Positions 8,138 to 21,841 of a stretch of 64,000 nucleotides of DNA are shown here, one piece after another. Made by a program: the position numbers and the translations under genes. Position 1 is the first letter of the stretch; each line of letters opens with the position of its first letter. Source of the DNA: SCTM01 sp965279655 (GTDB taxonomy: Bacteria > Pseudomonadota > Alphaproteobacteria > Rhodospirillales > Rhodospirillaceae); the NCBI GenBank assembly GCA_965279655.1, contig OZ257255.1, positions 4,402,001-4,466,000 of the forward strand. Reading direction: 5' to 3'. The notes under the pieces were generated by a model that was given only the letters and a program-made list of their open reading frames with translations, did no database searches and was not told the origin of the DNA.

Positions 8138-9241
8138 GTGTCGCAACTTCGGTCATCCACCTCCGGGTCCCGCACCGCCCGCCGCCGTTTCCTGGCGACG
8201 GCCGCGGCGCTGCCGGTCGCGGGCTGGCTGGGGGATGCGTTCGCCCAAGATCGAGCGCCCGAAAATCGCGTCATCCGCATCGGGTCCGGTCCCACCGGCG
8301 CCACGGAATTCCTGTTCGGCGGCCTGATCGCCAACGCCATCTCCAACCCACCCGGATCGCGCGAGTGCGACCGCGGCGGGAACTGCGGCGTGCGCGGCCT
8401 CATCGCCGTCGCCCAAACCACGGGCGGTCCGGCGGAGAATATGCGCGCGGTCGCGCGCGGCGATCTCGAACTCGGACTCGCGCAGGCAGACGCGGCCAGC
8501 TGGGCGTTCGGGGCCTCGCCGATCTTGGGCGGCGACCCGCTGCCGAACCTGCGCGTGATCGCGCGGCTGTATCCCACCACGATCCATCTGGTCGTGCGCG
8601 AGAACGCCACGATCAAGACTTTGGAAGATCTCAAAGGCAAGAAGGTCGGCATCGGCGCGGAGGGCTCCGCCCAAGCCGCGACGGCGAAACTCGTCCTTTC
8701 CGCGCACAAGATTCATTGGAACCAGGTGCGCCTGGTGCCGCTCGCCTTCACGGCCATGACCGAGGCCCTGGCGAGCGGGAAGATCGATGCGCTGTTCATG
8801 GTCAGCGCCGCGCCGGTCCTGGCGTTGGAGGATCTGGCGCGCAAGACGCCGATCCGCATCGTTCCCATCGCCGGTCCCACGGCTCTCAAGATCGCGCAGG
8901 CCTTGCCGTTCTATACCCAGGGCGTGATTCCCGCCGGCGTCTACGGCAGCACCGCGGACGTTCCGACGCTCGAAGTAGGCACCGTGCTCGTCGCGCGGGA
9001 CACGATGGACGACGAACTCGCCTTCGGTATCGCCCGCGCCATCTGGCATGAGCGCAATGTCGCCCTGTTCCACAACGGCCACCCGTCCGGCAAGCTGATG
9101 GTCCGCGCCGGCGCCGCCCTCGGCGTGTCGGTCCCGATCCATCCGGGGGCGATCCGCTTCTATGCCTCCAACGCGATCCCGCTGCCGGACACCGCGCAGG
9201 TGCCACCACCAACCCGTGCACCGAACGCGCGTTCGTCCTAA
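8138..9241 (+). CDS. TAXI-family TRAP transporter solute receptor
   Basis: A 367-residue periplasmic protein with a Tat-like leader (TARRRFLATAAALPVAGWL). The mature protein has the TAXI pattern IRIGSGPTGATEFLFGG, the tgGs-eN-like TTGGPAENMRAVARGDLELG, and LKGKKVGIGAEGSAQAATAK. Such receptors deliver organic acids or similar ligands to a fused DctQM permease, but no TRAP permease is encoded next to it, so it is an orphan here. GTG start behind AGGA. An insertion with two cysteines (RECDRGGNC) near residue 80 could form a disulfide. Confidence 0.8.
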   Translation: MSQLRSSTSGSRTARRRFLATAAALPVAGWLGDAFAQDRAPENRVIRIGSGPTGATEFLFGGLIANAISNPPGSRECDRGGNCGVRGLIAVAQTTGGPAENMRAVARGDLELGLAQADAASWAFGASPILGGDPLPNLRVIARLYPTTIHLVVRENATIKTLEDLKGKKVGIGAEGSAQAATAKLVLSAHKIHWNQVRLVPLAFTAMTEALASGKIDALFMVSAAPVLALEDLARKTPIRIVPIAGPTALKIAQALPFYTQGVIPAGVYGSTADVPTLEVGTVLVARDTMDDELAFGIARAIWHERNVALFHNGHPSGKLMVRAGAALGVSVPIHPGAIRFYASNAIPLPDTAQVPPPTRAPNARSS

Positions 9242-9250
9242 ACTGCGGCG

Positions 9251-10662
<1,412 letters not shown>

Positions 10663-10663
<1 letters not shown>

Positions 10664-11193
10664 TGGCCGTCATCCACGCCAAGCCGATCGAAGGCGCGCG
10701 CCGACAACTCGAAACCGCCATCGGCCTCTTGTTCAACGGCGGCGACGTGATCTCGATTCACACGCTCGTCGCGGCGGGCGGACGCACGCTCAGTGCATTG
10801 GCCGACCAACGCACCACGGAACTCGATCCCGTCGCCTTCATCCGCGAGGGCCGCGAAGAGCAATTCGCCGACCTGATGGACCAGACGCTCGCCTTCTTCC
10901 ACTACCCCGACCAGGACGCCGCCGTGCTGCTCGACGGCGTGCAGGAAGAGATCAACGACCTGATGCTGTTCCAGTGCTGCTACTGGTACGAAGCGCTCGG
11001 CAATCCGCTCGGCCGCGCCATGGGCGCGTTCGCCGCCTGGTTCGTGGTGATGTACCAGGACCTGTTCGTCGAGGATCACCCCTACAAACAGCGCATCGCC
11101 CAAGAAAACTTCGACTGGCTGCGCGACGCCAGCCGCACCCAGAAGCTCGTCTTCGGCCAAAAGCTCCTGATGGCGAACCGCAAAGAAGTGTGA
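10663..11193 (+). CDS. Conserved hypothetical protein (HEPN-like pattern)
   Basis: A 176-residue soluble protein starting with GTG that overlaps the aminopeptidase stop codon. The opening RRQLETAIGLLFNGGDVISIHTLVAAGGRTL resembles a widespread family of small helical proteins with the RQLxxAIxLxF-IHTLxxAAxxxL pattern. No catalytic motif is evident. Translational coupling suggests a role linked to the peptidase, but this is not testable from sequence alone. Confidence 0.75.
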
Positions 11194-11247
11194 TTGCGCG
11201 GCACGCGAGCTATTGACGCGCGCTACAACCCGGCGTAAACCGCCGCC

Positions 11248-11390
11248 CATGCAATTCGTCGCGCACAATTCGATGTATTCCCGAGGTAACCGCCGTATTT
11301 CCGGCGGGGGGATTCTTTTGCGCGCGCTCTGAAGCAGAGCCGCTTCCAAAGTTTCAAACCCCCGCCGATGTCCTATCGGTGGGGGTTTTT
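11248..11390 (+). ncRNA. Candidate small RNA or structured leader upstream of the aminotransferase
   Basis: A possible promoter (TTGACG at 11213-11218, TAAACC at 11236-11241, 17-bp spacer) is followed by about 140 bp with several short hairpins: around CCGCC-CGGCGG near 11290-11310, GCTCTG-CAGAGC near 11327-11341, and a strong terminator at 11356-11390. No open frame is convincing. It could be an independent sRNA or an attenuator leader for the downstream aminotransferase gene. No known RNA family was recognised. Confidence 0.35.
11356..11390 (+). terminator. Rho-independent terminator
   Basis: An 11-bp stem (CCCCCGCCGAT pairing with ATCGGTGGGGG, one G-U pair) with a five-base loop, flanked by AAA and a run of five T. 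It ends 44 bp before the aminotransferase start, so it either closes the upstream sRNA candidate or acts as an attenuator. Confidence 0.8.
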
Positions 11391-11434
11391 CATTTGTGCC
11401 GATAGGTCGTCCTGTGTTCGCCAAGGAGGACCAC

Positions 11435-12601
11435 ATGCTCGCGAAACCAAACGACTTCAGCGCGGTGATGGACATCGCGCCCCGGCCCGAGACTGTCTTC
11501 GTTTCAGGCCGCGGCTCATGGCTGACGGATCAGAGCGGCAAACGCTACCTCGACTTCGTGCAGGGGTGGGCGGTGAACTGTCTCGGCCACTGCGCGCCGG
11601 CGGTCACTGGTGCGTTGATTCTGCAAGCCTCGCGGCTGATCAACTGCAGCCCTGCCTTCTTCAACGCGCCCATGGGCAAGCTTGCATCGCTGCTGGCGCA
11701 GCATAGCGGTCTCGATCGTGTGTTCCTCGCCAACACCGGCGCGGAAGCGAATGAGGGCGCCATCAAACTCGCGCGCAAATGGGGCCAGAAGTATCGCGGC
11801 GGCGCCTCGGTCATCGTCACGATGGAGCAGGGCTTCCACGGCCGTACGCTCGCGTGCATGTCGGCGTCCGGGAAACCGCAATGGGCGAACTTGTTCGAAC
11901 CCAAGGTGCCTGGCTTCCGCAAGGTGCCGCTGAACAATCTTGCCGCCGTCGAACGGGCGATCACCGAAGCGACGGTGGCGGTCATGCTTGAGCCGATCCA
12001 GGGCGAGGCGGGGGTCTACGCCGCGTCGGATGATTTCCTGCGGGGATTGCGTGACCTGACGCGTGCTCGCGGCATTCTTCTGATCTTCGACGAAGTACAA
12101 ACGGGGATTGGACGAACCGGCAGGATGTTCGCGGCCCAGCACGCCGATGTCCTGCCGGACATCATGACTCTCGGCAAAGGGCTCGGCGGCGGCGTGCCGC
12201 TTGCCGCGATGTTGGCGCGTGGCGAGATTTGCTGCTTCGACCCCGGCGACCAGGGCGGAACCTTCAATGGCAACCCGCTCATGGCGGCGGTGGGATGCGC
12301 GGTCGTGGAGGAGGTCGGCAAACCGGCGTTCCTGAACGAGGTCGCCTGTCGCGGCGAATTGCTCGGCGACGAACTGACGGGCCTAGCCTTTCGTCACACC
12401 CTCGGCGAAGTGCGGGGGCGCGGCCTTCTGCGCGCGCTAAGACTGCCGCAGGGCAACGGCGTGGAAATCGTCGAACGCGCCCGCGCGGCCAGTCTGCTGA
12501 TCAACGCGCCTCGTCCAGACACACTGCGCTTCATGCCGGCGCTGAACGTCAGCAAAGAAGAGATCTGGGAGATGATCCGGATTCTGGATCAGGTGTTGTA
12601 G
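11435..12601 (+). CDS. Class III aminotransferase, acetylornithine transaminase-like
   Basis: A 388-residue PLP enzyme. Conserved parts are FVQGWAVNCLGHCAPAV, ANTGAEANEGAIKLARKWG, the cofactor aspartate in LIFDEVQTGIGRTG and the Schiff-base lysine in MTLGKGLGGGVPLAAML, then QGGTFNGNPLMAA. The pattern fits ArgD-type enzymes that convert N-acetylornithine and 2-oxoglutarate, though related omega-aminotransferases cannot be excluded. ATG start preceded by AAGGAGGA. It stands alone: a terminator lies upstream and a hairpin directly downstream. Confidence 0.85.
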   Translation: MLAKPNDFSAVMDIAPRPETVFVSGRGSWLTDQSGKRYLDFVQGWAVNCLGHCAPAVTGALILQASRLINCSPAFFNAPMGKLASLLAQHSGLDRVFLANTGAEANEGAIKLARKWGQKYRGGASVIVTMEQGFHGRTLACMSASGKPQWANLFEPKVPGFRKVPLNNLAAVERAITEATVAVMLEPIQGEAGVYAASDDFLRGLRDLTRARGILLIFDEVQTGIGRTGRMFAAQHADVLPDIMTLGKGLGGGVPLAAMLARGEICCFDPGDQGGTFNGNPLMAAVGCAVVEEVGKPAFLNEVACRGELLGDELTGLAFRHTLGEVRGRGLLRALRLPQGNGVEIVERARAASLLINAPRPDTLRFMPALNVSKEEIWEMIRILDQVL

Positions 12602-12633
12602 AAATCAGCGCCGGCGCAGGCTGGCACTGATTT
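12602..12633 (+). terminator. Hairpin terminator after the aminotransferase
   Basis: Near-perfect 14-bp stem AAATCAGCGCCGGC / GCTGGCACTGATTT with a four-base loop, starting one base after the stop codon. The T run is short (TTT), so termination efficiency is uncertain. Confidence 0.55.
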
Positions 12634-12670
12634 GCTTGCGCCCGCTTGTTCGCGGGCAACCAAATTAAAA

Positions 12671-12689
12671 TGTGCTGAGTTCGAGCACA
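12671..12689. promoter_or_regulatory. Inverted repeat upstream of the ParA-like operon
   Basis: TGTGCT-gagttcg-AGCACA lies 66 bp before the first gene of the three-gene operon, in A/T-rich sequence. It could be an operator for this operon; no regulator gene is adjacent. Confidence 0.3.
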
Positions 12690-12754
12690 CCGGTCTATGC
12701 AACAGACATGACAATGTTAGATTGCAGTAACGGATAAGAAAAGAGGGATGGGAT

Positions 12755-13582
12755 ATGACAAAAAATCCTGTGATTCTGTCGTGTGTTAACTTGAAGGGAG
12801 GGGTTGGTAAGACGGCTATTGCCGTGAACTTCGCAGCCTATTGTGGCCGAAAAGGTCTCAAGGCTCTCCTGGTCGATCTTGATCCCCAAACGAACGCGAC
12901 ATTCTCGTGCGTGACGCCGGAACAGTGGCAGGACCACGCGACCAAATTTGGCACGGTGGCCAACCTGTTCGGCTCGCGTCAGCATACAAACGCAGAAGGA
13001 AAGGCGGTGGATGCGAGCAAGATTGTGATTGGTGGTGTGCTCGGCGGTTCTGTCGACCTCATTCCCTCGCATCTCGATCTGTTTACAATTGACCTGGATC
13101 TCGGCGGCGAAACGTCCAGGGAAACCTTATTGCGTCGGGCACTGAAGGACGTGATCAGCAACTACGATGTAGTCATCTGCGACTGTCCGCCCAATCTGAC
13201 AATTCCCACTCAAAATGCACTCGCCCTGAGCACGCACTATGTCGTACCTGTATCACCTGACTTTCTGTCCAGCTTAGGGATCGGCCTCTTGCTAAGCCGC
13301 GTTCAGAAATTTTCCGTTGATCTCGAAAAACCTATACAGCACGCAGGCATTGTTCTCTCGCGCGTTGGGCGGCAATCGTATTTTCGAGAGCAGACGATTC
13401 AGACCTTGCGGTCAAACGCCACCTTTGGAGCCAAGGTGCTGCAGACCGTCCTCAAAGAACGATCAGCGGTCAGCGAATCTGCCGCAAAAAACGTTCCAAT
13501 TTTTGACATGGCCGACAGGGAAGCTGCTCAAGAGTTTGCCGCTATGGGAGCTGAGCTAACCAAGACGGTGGGGTTGTCGTGA
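12755..13582 (+). CDS. ParA/MinD-type ATPase
   Basis: A 275-residue ATPase with the deviant Walker A motif KGGVGKT (residues 14-20, signature lysine present), switch I-like LLVDLDPQTNAT and Walker B-like DVVICDCPPNL. Such proteins partition DNA or position complexes on membranes or nucleoid. No ParB gene or parS-like array is nearby; instead two unrecognised genes follow, each with overlapping start and stop codons. Codon and base composition are visibly A/T-richer than the flanking metabolic genes, suggesting horizontal acquisition. Chromosomal partition function is unlikely in this context. Confidence 0.88.
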   Translation: MTKNPVILSCVNLKGGVGKTAIAVNFAAYCGRKGLKALLVDLDPQTNATFSCVTPEQWQDHATKFGTVANLFGSRQHTNAEGKAVDASKIVIGGVLGGSVDLIPSHLDLFTIDLDLGGETSRETLLRRALKDVISNYDVVICDCPPNLTIPTQNALALSTHYVVPVSPDFLSSLGIGLLLSRVQKFSVDLEKPIQHAGIVLSRVGRQSYFREQTIQTLRSNATFGAKVLQTVLKERSAVSESAAKNVPIFDMADREAAQEFAAMGAELTKTVGLS

Positions 13583-13962
13583 AAACATATGATCTTGCGC
13601 GTGCGCTAGAAGCACTCGCTCGCGTTCTGCGGAATCTGCCAAATCAGGATGTCGAGGACTTGAGCGACCCCCTCAAGCAATCTCGGAGACGGCCGGAGCC
13701 GTCTGAAATTCCCTTGGCGTTGAGTACGCTCGTAGCGCTTGCCGACATCGACAAAGGAACGTGGATCGAATTTATTCACACGAATAATTTTCCGATTGAA
13801 ATACGACCACGTGACGCATCGCGCGACGTGGTTGGTAAGCTGCTGCGGTATCTTGAGAGAACGCCAGAAGCACGCAAAAAAATGGCTAGCATCGCCTCTC
13901 AAGAACGCGCGCAAACGTCACCCGAACTTCAAAAGGCCCTCGATTTCCTGTTGAAGTCATGA
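13579..13962 (+). CDS. Unknown protein, middle gene of the ParA-like operon
   Basis: A 127-residue soluble protein starting with GTG inside the last codons of the ATPase gene (GTGA overlap). It opens with a helical segment (DLARALEALARVLRNLP), has a charged linker, and a second helical half ending with QKALDFLLKS. No enzymatic motif is visible. Its size and position between an ATPase and a larger partner would suit an adaptor or antitoxin-like role, but that is speculation. Not recognised. Confidence 0.7.
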   Translation: MKTYDLARALEALARVLRNLPNQDVEDLSDPLKQSRRRPEPSEIPLALSTLVALADIDKGTWIEFIHTNNFPIEIRPRDASRDVVGKLLRYLERTPEARKKMASIASQERAQTSPELQKALDFLLKS

Positions 13963-14705
13963 GCGCGCTAGAAAAGGAGATTGAGACCAATCACAAGCAG
14001 TTTCTTGACGATTGGACAAAGCAGGCCGCTAAGAATTGGAATGCTCTCTCGAGCAAGCAGCAGTTTGTGAAGAGCTACCAGCGGTTATGTGCCGTCAACG
14101 CCATTCATCACACACTTGTCATTCCGAGCTTCAGTGAGGCTAGCGCTGCTTTCTTTCTTGAAGCACAGAACGATGCTCTCATTTCTCATGTGAATGCGAA
14201 CGTTGGAAGCTGGCGAACCGCGCTGCAGGCTCTGCGCAGTTGTATCGAAAATGTGTTTTGCTCAATTTATTATAGCGAGCATCCCATCGAATTGGAGTTG
14301 TGGGGAAAGGGCGAGTTTCGGATCTGGTTTTCTGATCTATACAAATACTTACTGGCTCATCCTCGTCTGTCGCCATATAGCCCTCAAGTGAATGGGCTAG
14401 AGGCACTTAAGTCCGAATATGAGGTGTTATCGAAAGCCGTTCACGCATCTGCAGCAGGTTTTAGGATGACAGATGGTGCTGCAAAGGTCCTGCTTTGGAG
14501 CACGGAGGAAGCTAGGTTGGGTGCATGGTCTACCCGAGAAACGCACGTTTTGGACGCGCTATGTTCTCTGCTTGCGTGCCTTTTCAAAAGTGAACTGCAA
14601 GGGGCCAAGAACAGCCAACTTCGGACAGTTCTCTCGCTAGCAATTGGTGCGGGCCGTCGCAAATTGCTAAAGACGGAACTCGGCATCAACATTCCGTTGC
14701 CATAG
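13959..14705 (+). CDS. Unknown helical protein, last gene of the ParA-like operon
   Basis: A 248-residue protein with an ATGA overlap to the previous gene. It is predicted mostly alpha-helical, with a central stretch TALQALRSCIENVFCSIYY, an acidic/aromatic segment ELWGKGEFRIWFSDLYKYL and a later SKAVHASAAGFRMT. The arrangement recalls helical HEPN- or Abi-like folds, but the R-x4-6-H nuclease motif is not clearly present. No membrane segments. Together with the ATPase and the 127-residue protein it forms a self-contained unit inserted between the aminotransferase and gltB. Confidence 0.7.
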   Translation: MSALEKEIETNHKQFLDDWTKQAAKNWNALSSKQQFVKSYQRLCAVNAIHHTLVIPSFSEASAAFFLEAQNDALISHVNANVGSWRTALQALRSCIENVFCSIYYSEHPIELELWGKGEFRIWFSDLYKYLLAHPRLSPYSPQVNGLEALKSEYEVLSKAVHASAAGFRMTDGAAKVLLWSTEEARLGAWSTRETHVLDALCSLLACLFKSELQGAKNSQLRTVLSLAIGAGRRKLLKTELGINIPLP

Positions 14706-14737
14706 TCCGTAGGCCCCGCGCGCGTTCGGCGGGTGTC

Positions 14738-19285
<4,548 letters not shown>

Positions 19286-19287
19286 GT

Positions 19288-20745
19288 CTACGAAGCCTTC
19301 TTAAGCTGCTCGGGCGTCTTGGCCGCCTTTGCTTCGATATAGGCGTGGATGTTCGCGGCGGCGTCGCGGCCGTCGCGGATCGCCCAGACAACCAGGGACG
19401 CGCCGCGCACGATGTCGCCGGCGGCGAACACGCCCTCCATGGTGGTCTGCAGCGTGCGGTAGTCGGTCTTCAGCGTGCCCCAGCGCGTGATGCCCAGCGC
19501 CGGTTCGCCGAACATCGTCGGCACGTCTTCCGGATCGAAGCCGAGCGCCTCGATCACCATGTCCGCCGGTACGACGAACTGCGAGTTCTCCAGTTCCTCC
19601 GGCTTGGCGCGGCCCGACGCGTCGGGCGTGCCGAGACGCATGCGCACGGCGCGCACGCCGGTCACGTTGGTGTCGCTGTCGTGCAGCACCGCTTCCGGGG
19701 CGGACTGCCACACGAACTCCACGCCCTCTTCGATGGCGTTGGCCACTTCCCGCTGGGAACCGGGCATATTCTCCCGGTCGCGGCGATACAGGCACTTCAC
19801 GCTTTTCGCGCCCTGGCGCACGGCGGTGCGCACGCAATCCATTGCCGTGTCGCCGCCGCCGATGACGACCACGTTCTTGCCCGCGGCGTTCAGCGTGCCG
19901 TTGTCGAACTCCGCGACCTTGTCGCCGAGGCTGTGGCGGTTGGAGGCGGTGAGATAGGTCATTGCCTTGAACACGCCGGTGGCGCCCACGCCGGGTACGG
20001 TCAACTCGCGCGCCTTGTAGACGCCGGTGGCGATCAACACCGCCGCATGCTTGCGGCGCAGCTCCGCAAAGCTGACGGTCTTGCCGATCTCCGCATCGCG
20101 GTGGAATTTGATCTTCGAGCGCTCCAGCAGATCGACGCGGCGGTTCACCACCTCCTTGTCGAGCTTGAAGTTGGGAATGCCGTAGATCATCAGGCCGCCG
20201 ATGCGGTCATAGCGGTCGTAGACTTCGACCTGGTAGCCGAGCTTGCGCAGTTCTTCCGCCGCGGCCATGCCGCCGGGGCCGCCACCGACGATGCCGATGG
20301 ATTCCGCGCGTTCGAATGCGGGCTGCACCGGCTTCACCCACCCGCGTTCCCACGCGGTGTCGGTGATGTACTTCTCCACCGCGCCGATGGTGACGCTGCC
20401 GTGGTCGGATTGCTCGAGCACGCAGGAGCCCTCGCACAGACGATCCTGCGGGCAGATGCGGCCGCACACTTCCGGCATGTTGTTGGTGGCCGATGACAGC
20501 GCGTAAGCCTCTTCCAGGCGGCCTTCCGCCACCATCTTCAGCCAGTCGGGAATGTTGTTCTGCACCGGGCAGTGCACTTGGCAGAACGGGATGCCGCACT
20601 GTTCGCAGCGGGAGGATTGCTCCTCCGCTTTCGGCTGCGGGAAGTTGGCGTAGATCTCGCCGAAGTCCTTGCGGCGCGCCTCGGCCTCGCGTTTCGGCGG
20701 CGTCTCCACGCCCAAGGTCACGAACTGCAGCATGTTGCGGGTCAT
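19288..20745 (-). CDS. gltD: Glutamate synthase (NADPH) small subunit
   Basis: A 485-residue flavoprotein passing electrons from NADPH to GltB. The N-terminal Fe-S region is present (CEQCGIPFCQVHCPVQNNIP and EVCGRICPQDRLCEGSC). The FAD-binding GGGPGGMAAAEELRKLG and NADPH-binding VIGGGDTAMDCVRTA motifs follow. The start is set at the ATG giving MTRNMLQFVTLG, which follows a GGTGGAG site; the frame extends further upstream without a better start. Divergent from the UppP-like gene across about 260 bp. Confidence 0.96.
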   Translation of the reverse strand: MTRNMLQFVTLGVETPPKREAEARRKDFGEIYANFPQPKAEEQSSRCEQCGIPFCQVHCPVQNNIPDWLKMVAEGRLEEAYALSSATNNMPEVCGRICPQDRLCEGSCVLEQSDHGSVTIGAVEKYITDTAWERGWVKPVQPAFERAESIGIVGGGPGGMAAAEELRKLGYQVEVYDRYDRIGGLMIYGIPNFKLDKEVVNRRVDLLERSKIKFHRDAEIGKTVSFAELRRKHAAVLIATGVYKARELTVPGVGATGVFKAMTYLTASNRHSLGDKVAEFDNGTLNAAGKNVVVIGGGDTAMDCVRTAVRQGAKSVKCLYRRDRENMPGSQREVANAIEEGVEFVWQSAPEAVLHDSDTNVTGVRAVRMRLGTPDASGRAKPEELENSQFVVPADMVIEALGFDPEDVPTMFGEPALGITRWGTLKTDYRTLQTTMEGVFAAGDIVRGASLVVWAIRDGRDAAANIHAYIEAKAAKTPEQLKKAS

Positions 20746-20816
20746 CGCCGGCGCTCCACCGAAAGGGTCCGCACCGTAGGGCGGGACCAGTCGTGCCTGC
20801 CACCGCAAAGCGGCGC

Positions 20817-20847
20817 ATAGGTCAGAAAAGCTGACCTATTATTTTTG
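20817..20847 (+). terminator. Strong hairpin with T-rich tail in a divergent intergenic region
   Basis: A 9-bp perfect stem (ATAGGTCAG / CTGACCTAT) with a five-base loop followed by TATTTTTG. It reads as a plus-strand terminator, yet the genes on either side point away from it, so it may stop antisense or sRNA transcription or serve as a palindromic operator for gltD. Confidence 0.45.
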
Positions 20848-21004
20848 CTGCCGTAATACAAGCTAGAATTCCCGATAGCTGATCGCGATTTTGTCGGTGA
20901 TATAGTTCACGGATGTGTACTATCTGTGTAACGTTTGCCACTACTGGGGGTGGCACTCTAATGTTATCATAGAGTTAGATGGTTCCTCCGTTTGGGCGGG
21001 GCGG

Positions 21005-21823
21005 GTGGCTTTTACACACTGGATCGCGCTTGCACTGCTGCAGGCCTTCGCCGAAGTGCTCCCGATTGGGGCCTGGGCGCATTTCTCCTGGCTGAATCTT
21101 TGGATCGGGCTGCCCATCGGCGGCCCCATGAGCGGCGAGACACCCGGCCTCGCCATGGGCGTCCGCCTTGGTCTGCTGCTCGGGTCCGCCGCCTACTTCT
21201 GGCGCGACGTCGGCGAGATGATCGAGGGCATGATCAGGTTCGCCAAAGGCAAATCCCATCCGGGCGCGCGACTCGTCTCCCAGCTGATCGTCGCGGCCTT
21301 GCCGAGCATCGGTCTCGCCGTCGCGCTGGACCGCTTCTGGGGCAATAACTGGCAATCACCCGCGCTCATCGCGTGGTGCATGATTGGCGTCGGCTTCCTG
21401 ATGCTGTTCTTCGACCGCGCGTGCATGACCGTGAAGCGCATCGAACACGCCGGATATGGCGATGCCCTTCTGCTCGGCTGCATGCAAGCCCTGGCGTTCG
21501 TGCCGGGCGTGGGCCGCATCGCCGCGTCCATCGCTGTCGCGCGGCTGTTGGGATACGAGCGGCCCGACGCGGCGCGCTTCGCATTCTTGATCTGGATGCC
21601 GATCCTGGTCGGGAGTTGTGCCTGGCACGCGCCGGCGCTGCTCGCGATGAAGCCGTTTCCGACGGCGCAGATGATCGCGGGCTTCGTGCCCGCGTTCATC
21701 GCGACGCTTGTTCTCACCGCGACCCTGATGGCATGGGTGCGCCGGCGCTCCTTCACGCCGTTCGCGATCTATCGCATGCTGATCGGCTTGAACCTGCTGA
21801 TCGTGGTCTACGACCTCATCTAA
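21005..21823 (+). CDS. UppP/BacA-like membrane protein with altered active site
   Basis: A 272-residue, multi-pass membrane protein related to undecaprenyl-diphosphatase, which recycles the carrier lipid for cell-wall synthesis. The first motif is kept in part: QAFAE fits the (E/Q)xxxE pattern and the following His is present (LPIGAWAHF), but the usual serines are missing. The second motif PGxSRSxxT is replaced by PGVGRIAAS, keeping the Arg and losing the Ser. It may be a weakly active or repurposed paralogue. The GTG start at 21005 is preferred over a longer frame whose extra N-terminus has no family character. Confidence 0.75.
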   Translation: MAFTHWIALALLQAFAEVLPIGAWAHFSWLNLWIGLPIGGPMSGETPGLAMGVRLGLLLGSAAYFWRDVGEMIEGMIRFAKGKSHPGARLVSQLIVAALPSIGLAVALDRFWGNNWQSPALIAWCMIGVGFLMLFFDRACMTVKRIEHAGYGDALLLGCMQALAFVPGVGRIAASIAVARLLGYERPDAARFAFLIWMPILVGSCAWHAPALLAMKPFPTAQMIAGFVPAFIATLVLTATLMAWVRRRSFTPFAIYRMLIGLNLLIVVYDLI

Positions 21824-21841
21824 CCCTTCGCGAGGCCATCC

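Noticed and set aside
12621..12637. TGGCAC followed by TTGC after the aminotransferase, resembling a sigma-54 promoter
   Set aside because: The GG-to-GC distance is one base too short and the sequence is part of the terminator stem.
12755..13582. Chromosome partition (ParA of a parABS locus)
   Set aside because: No ParB gene, no parS-like array, and the following genes are unrelated to partition.
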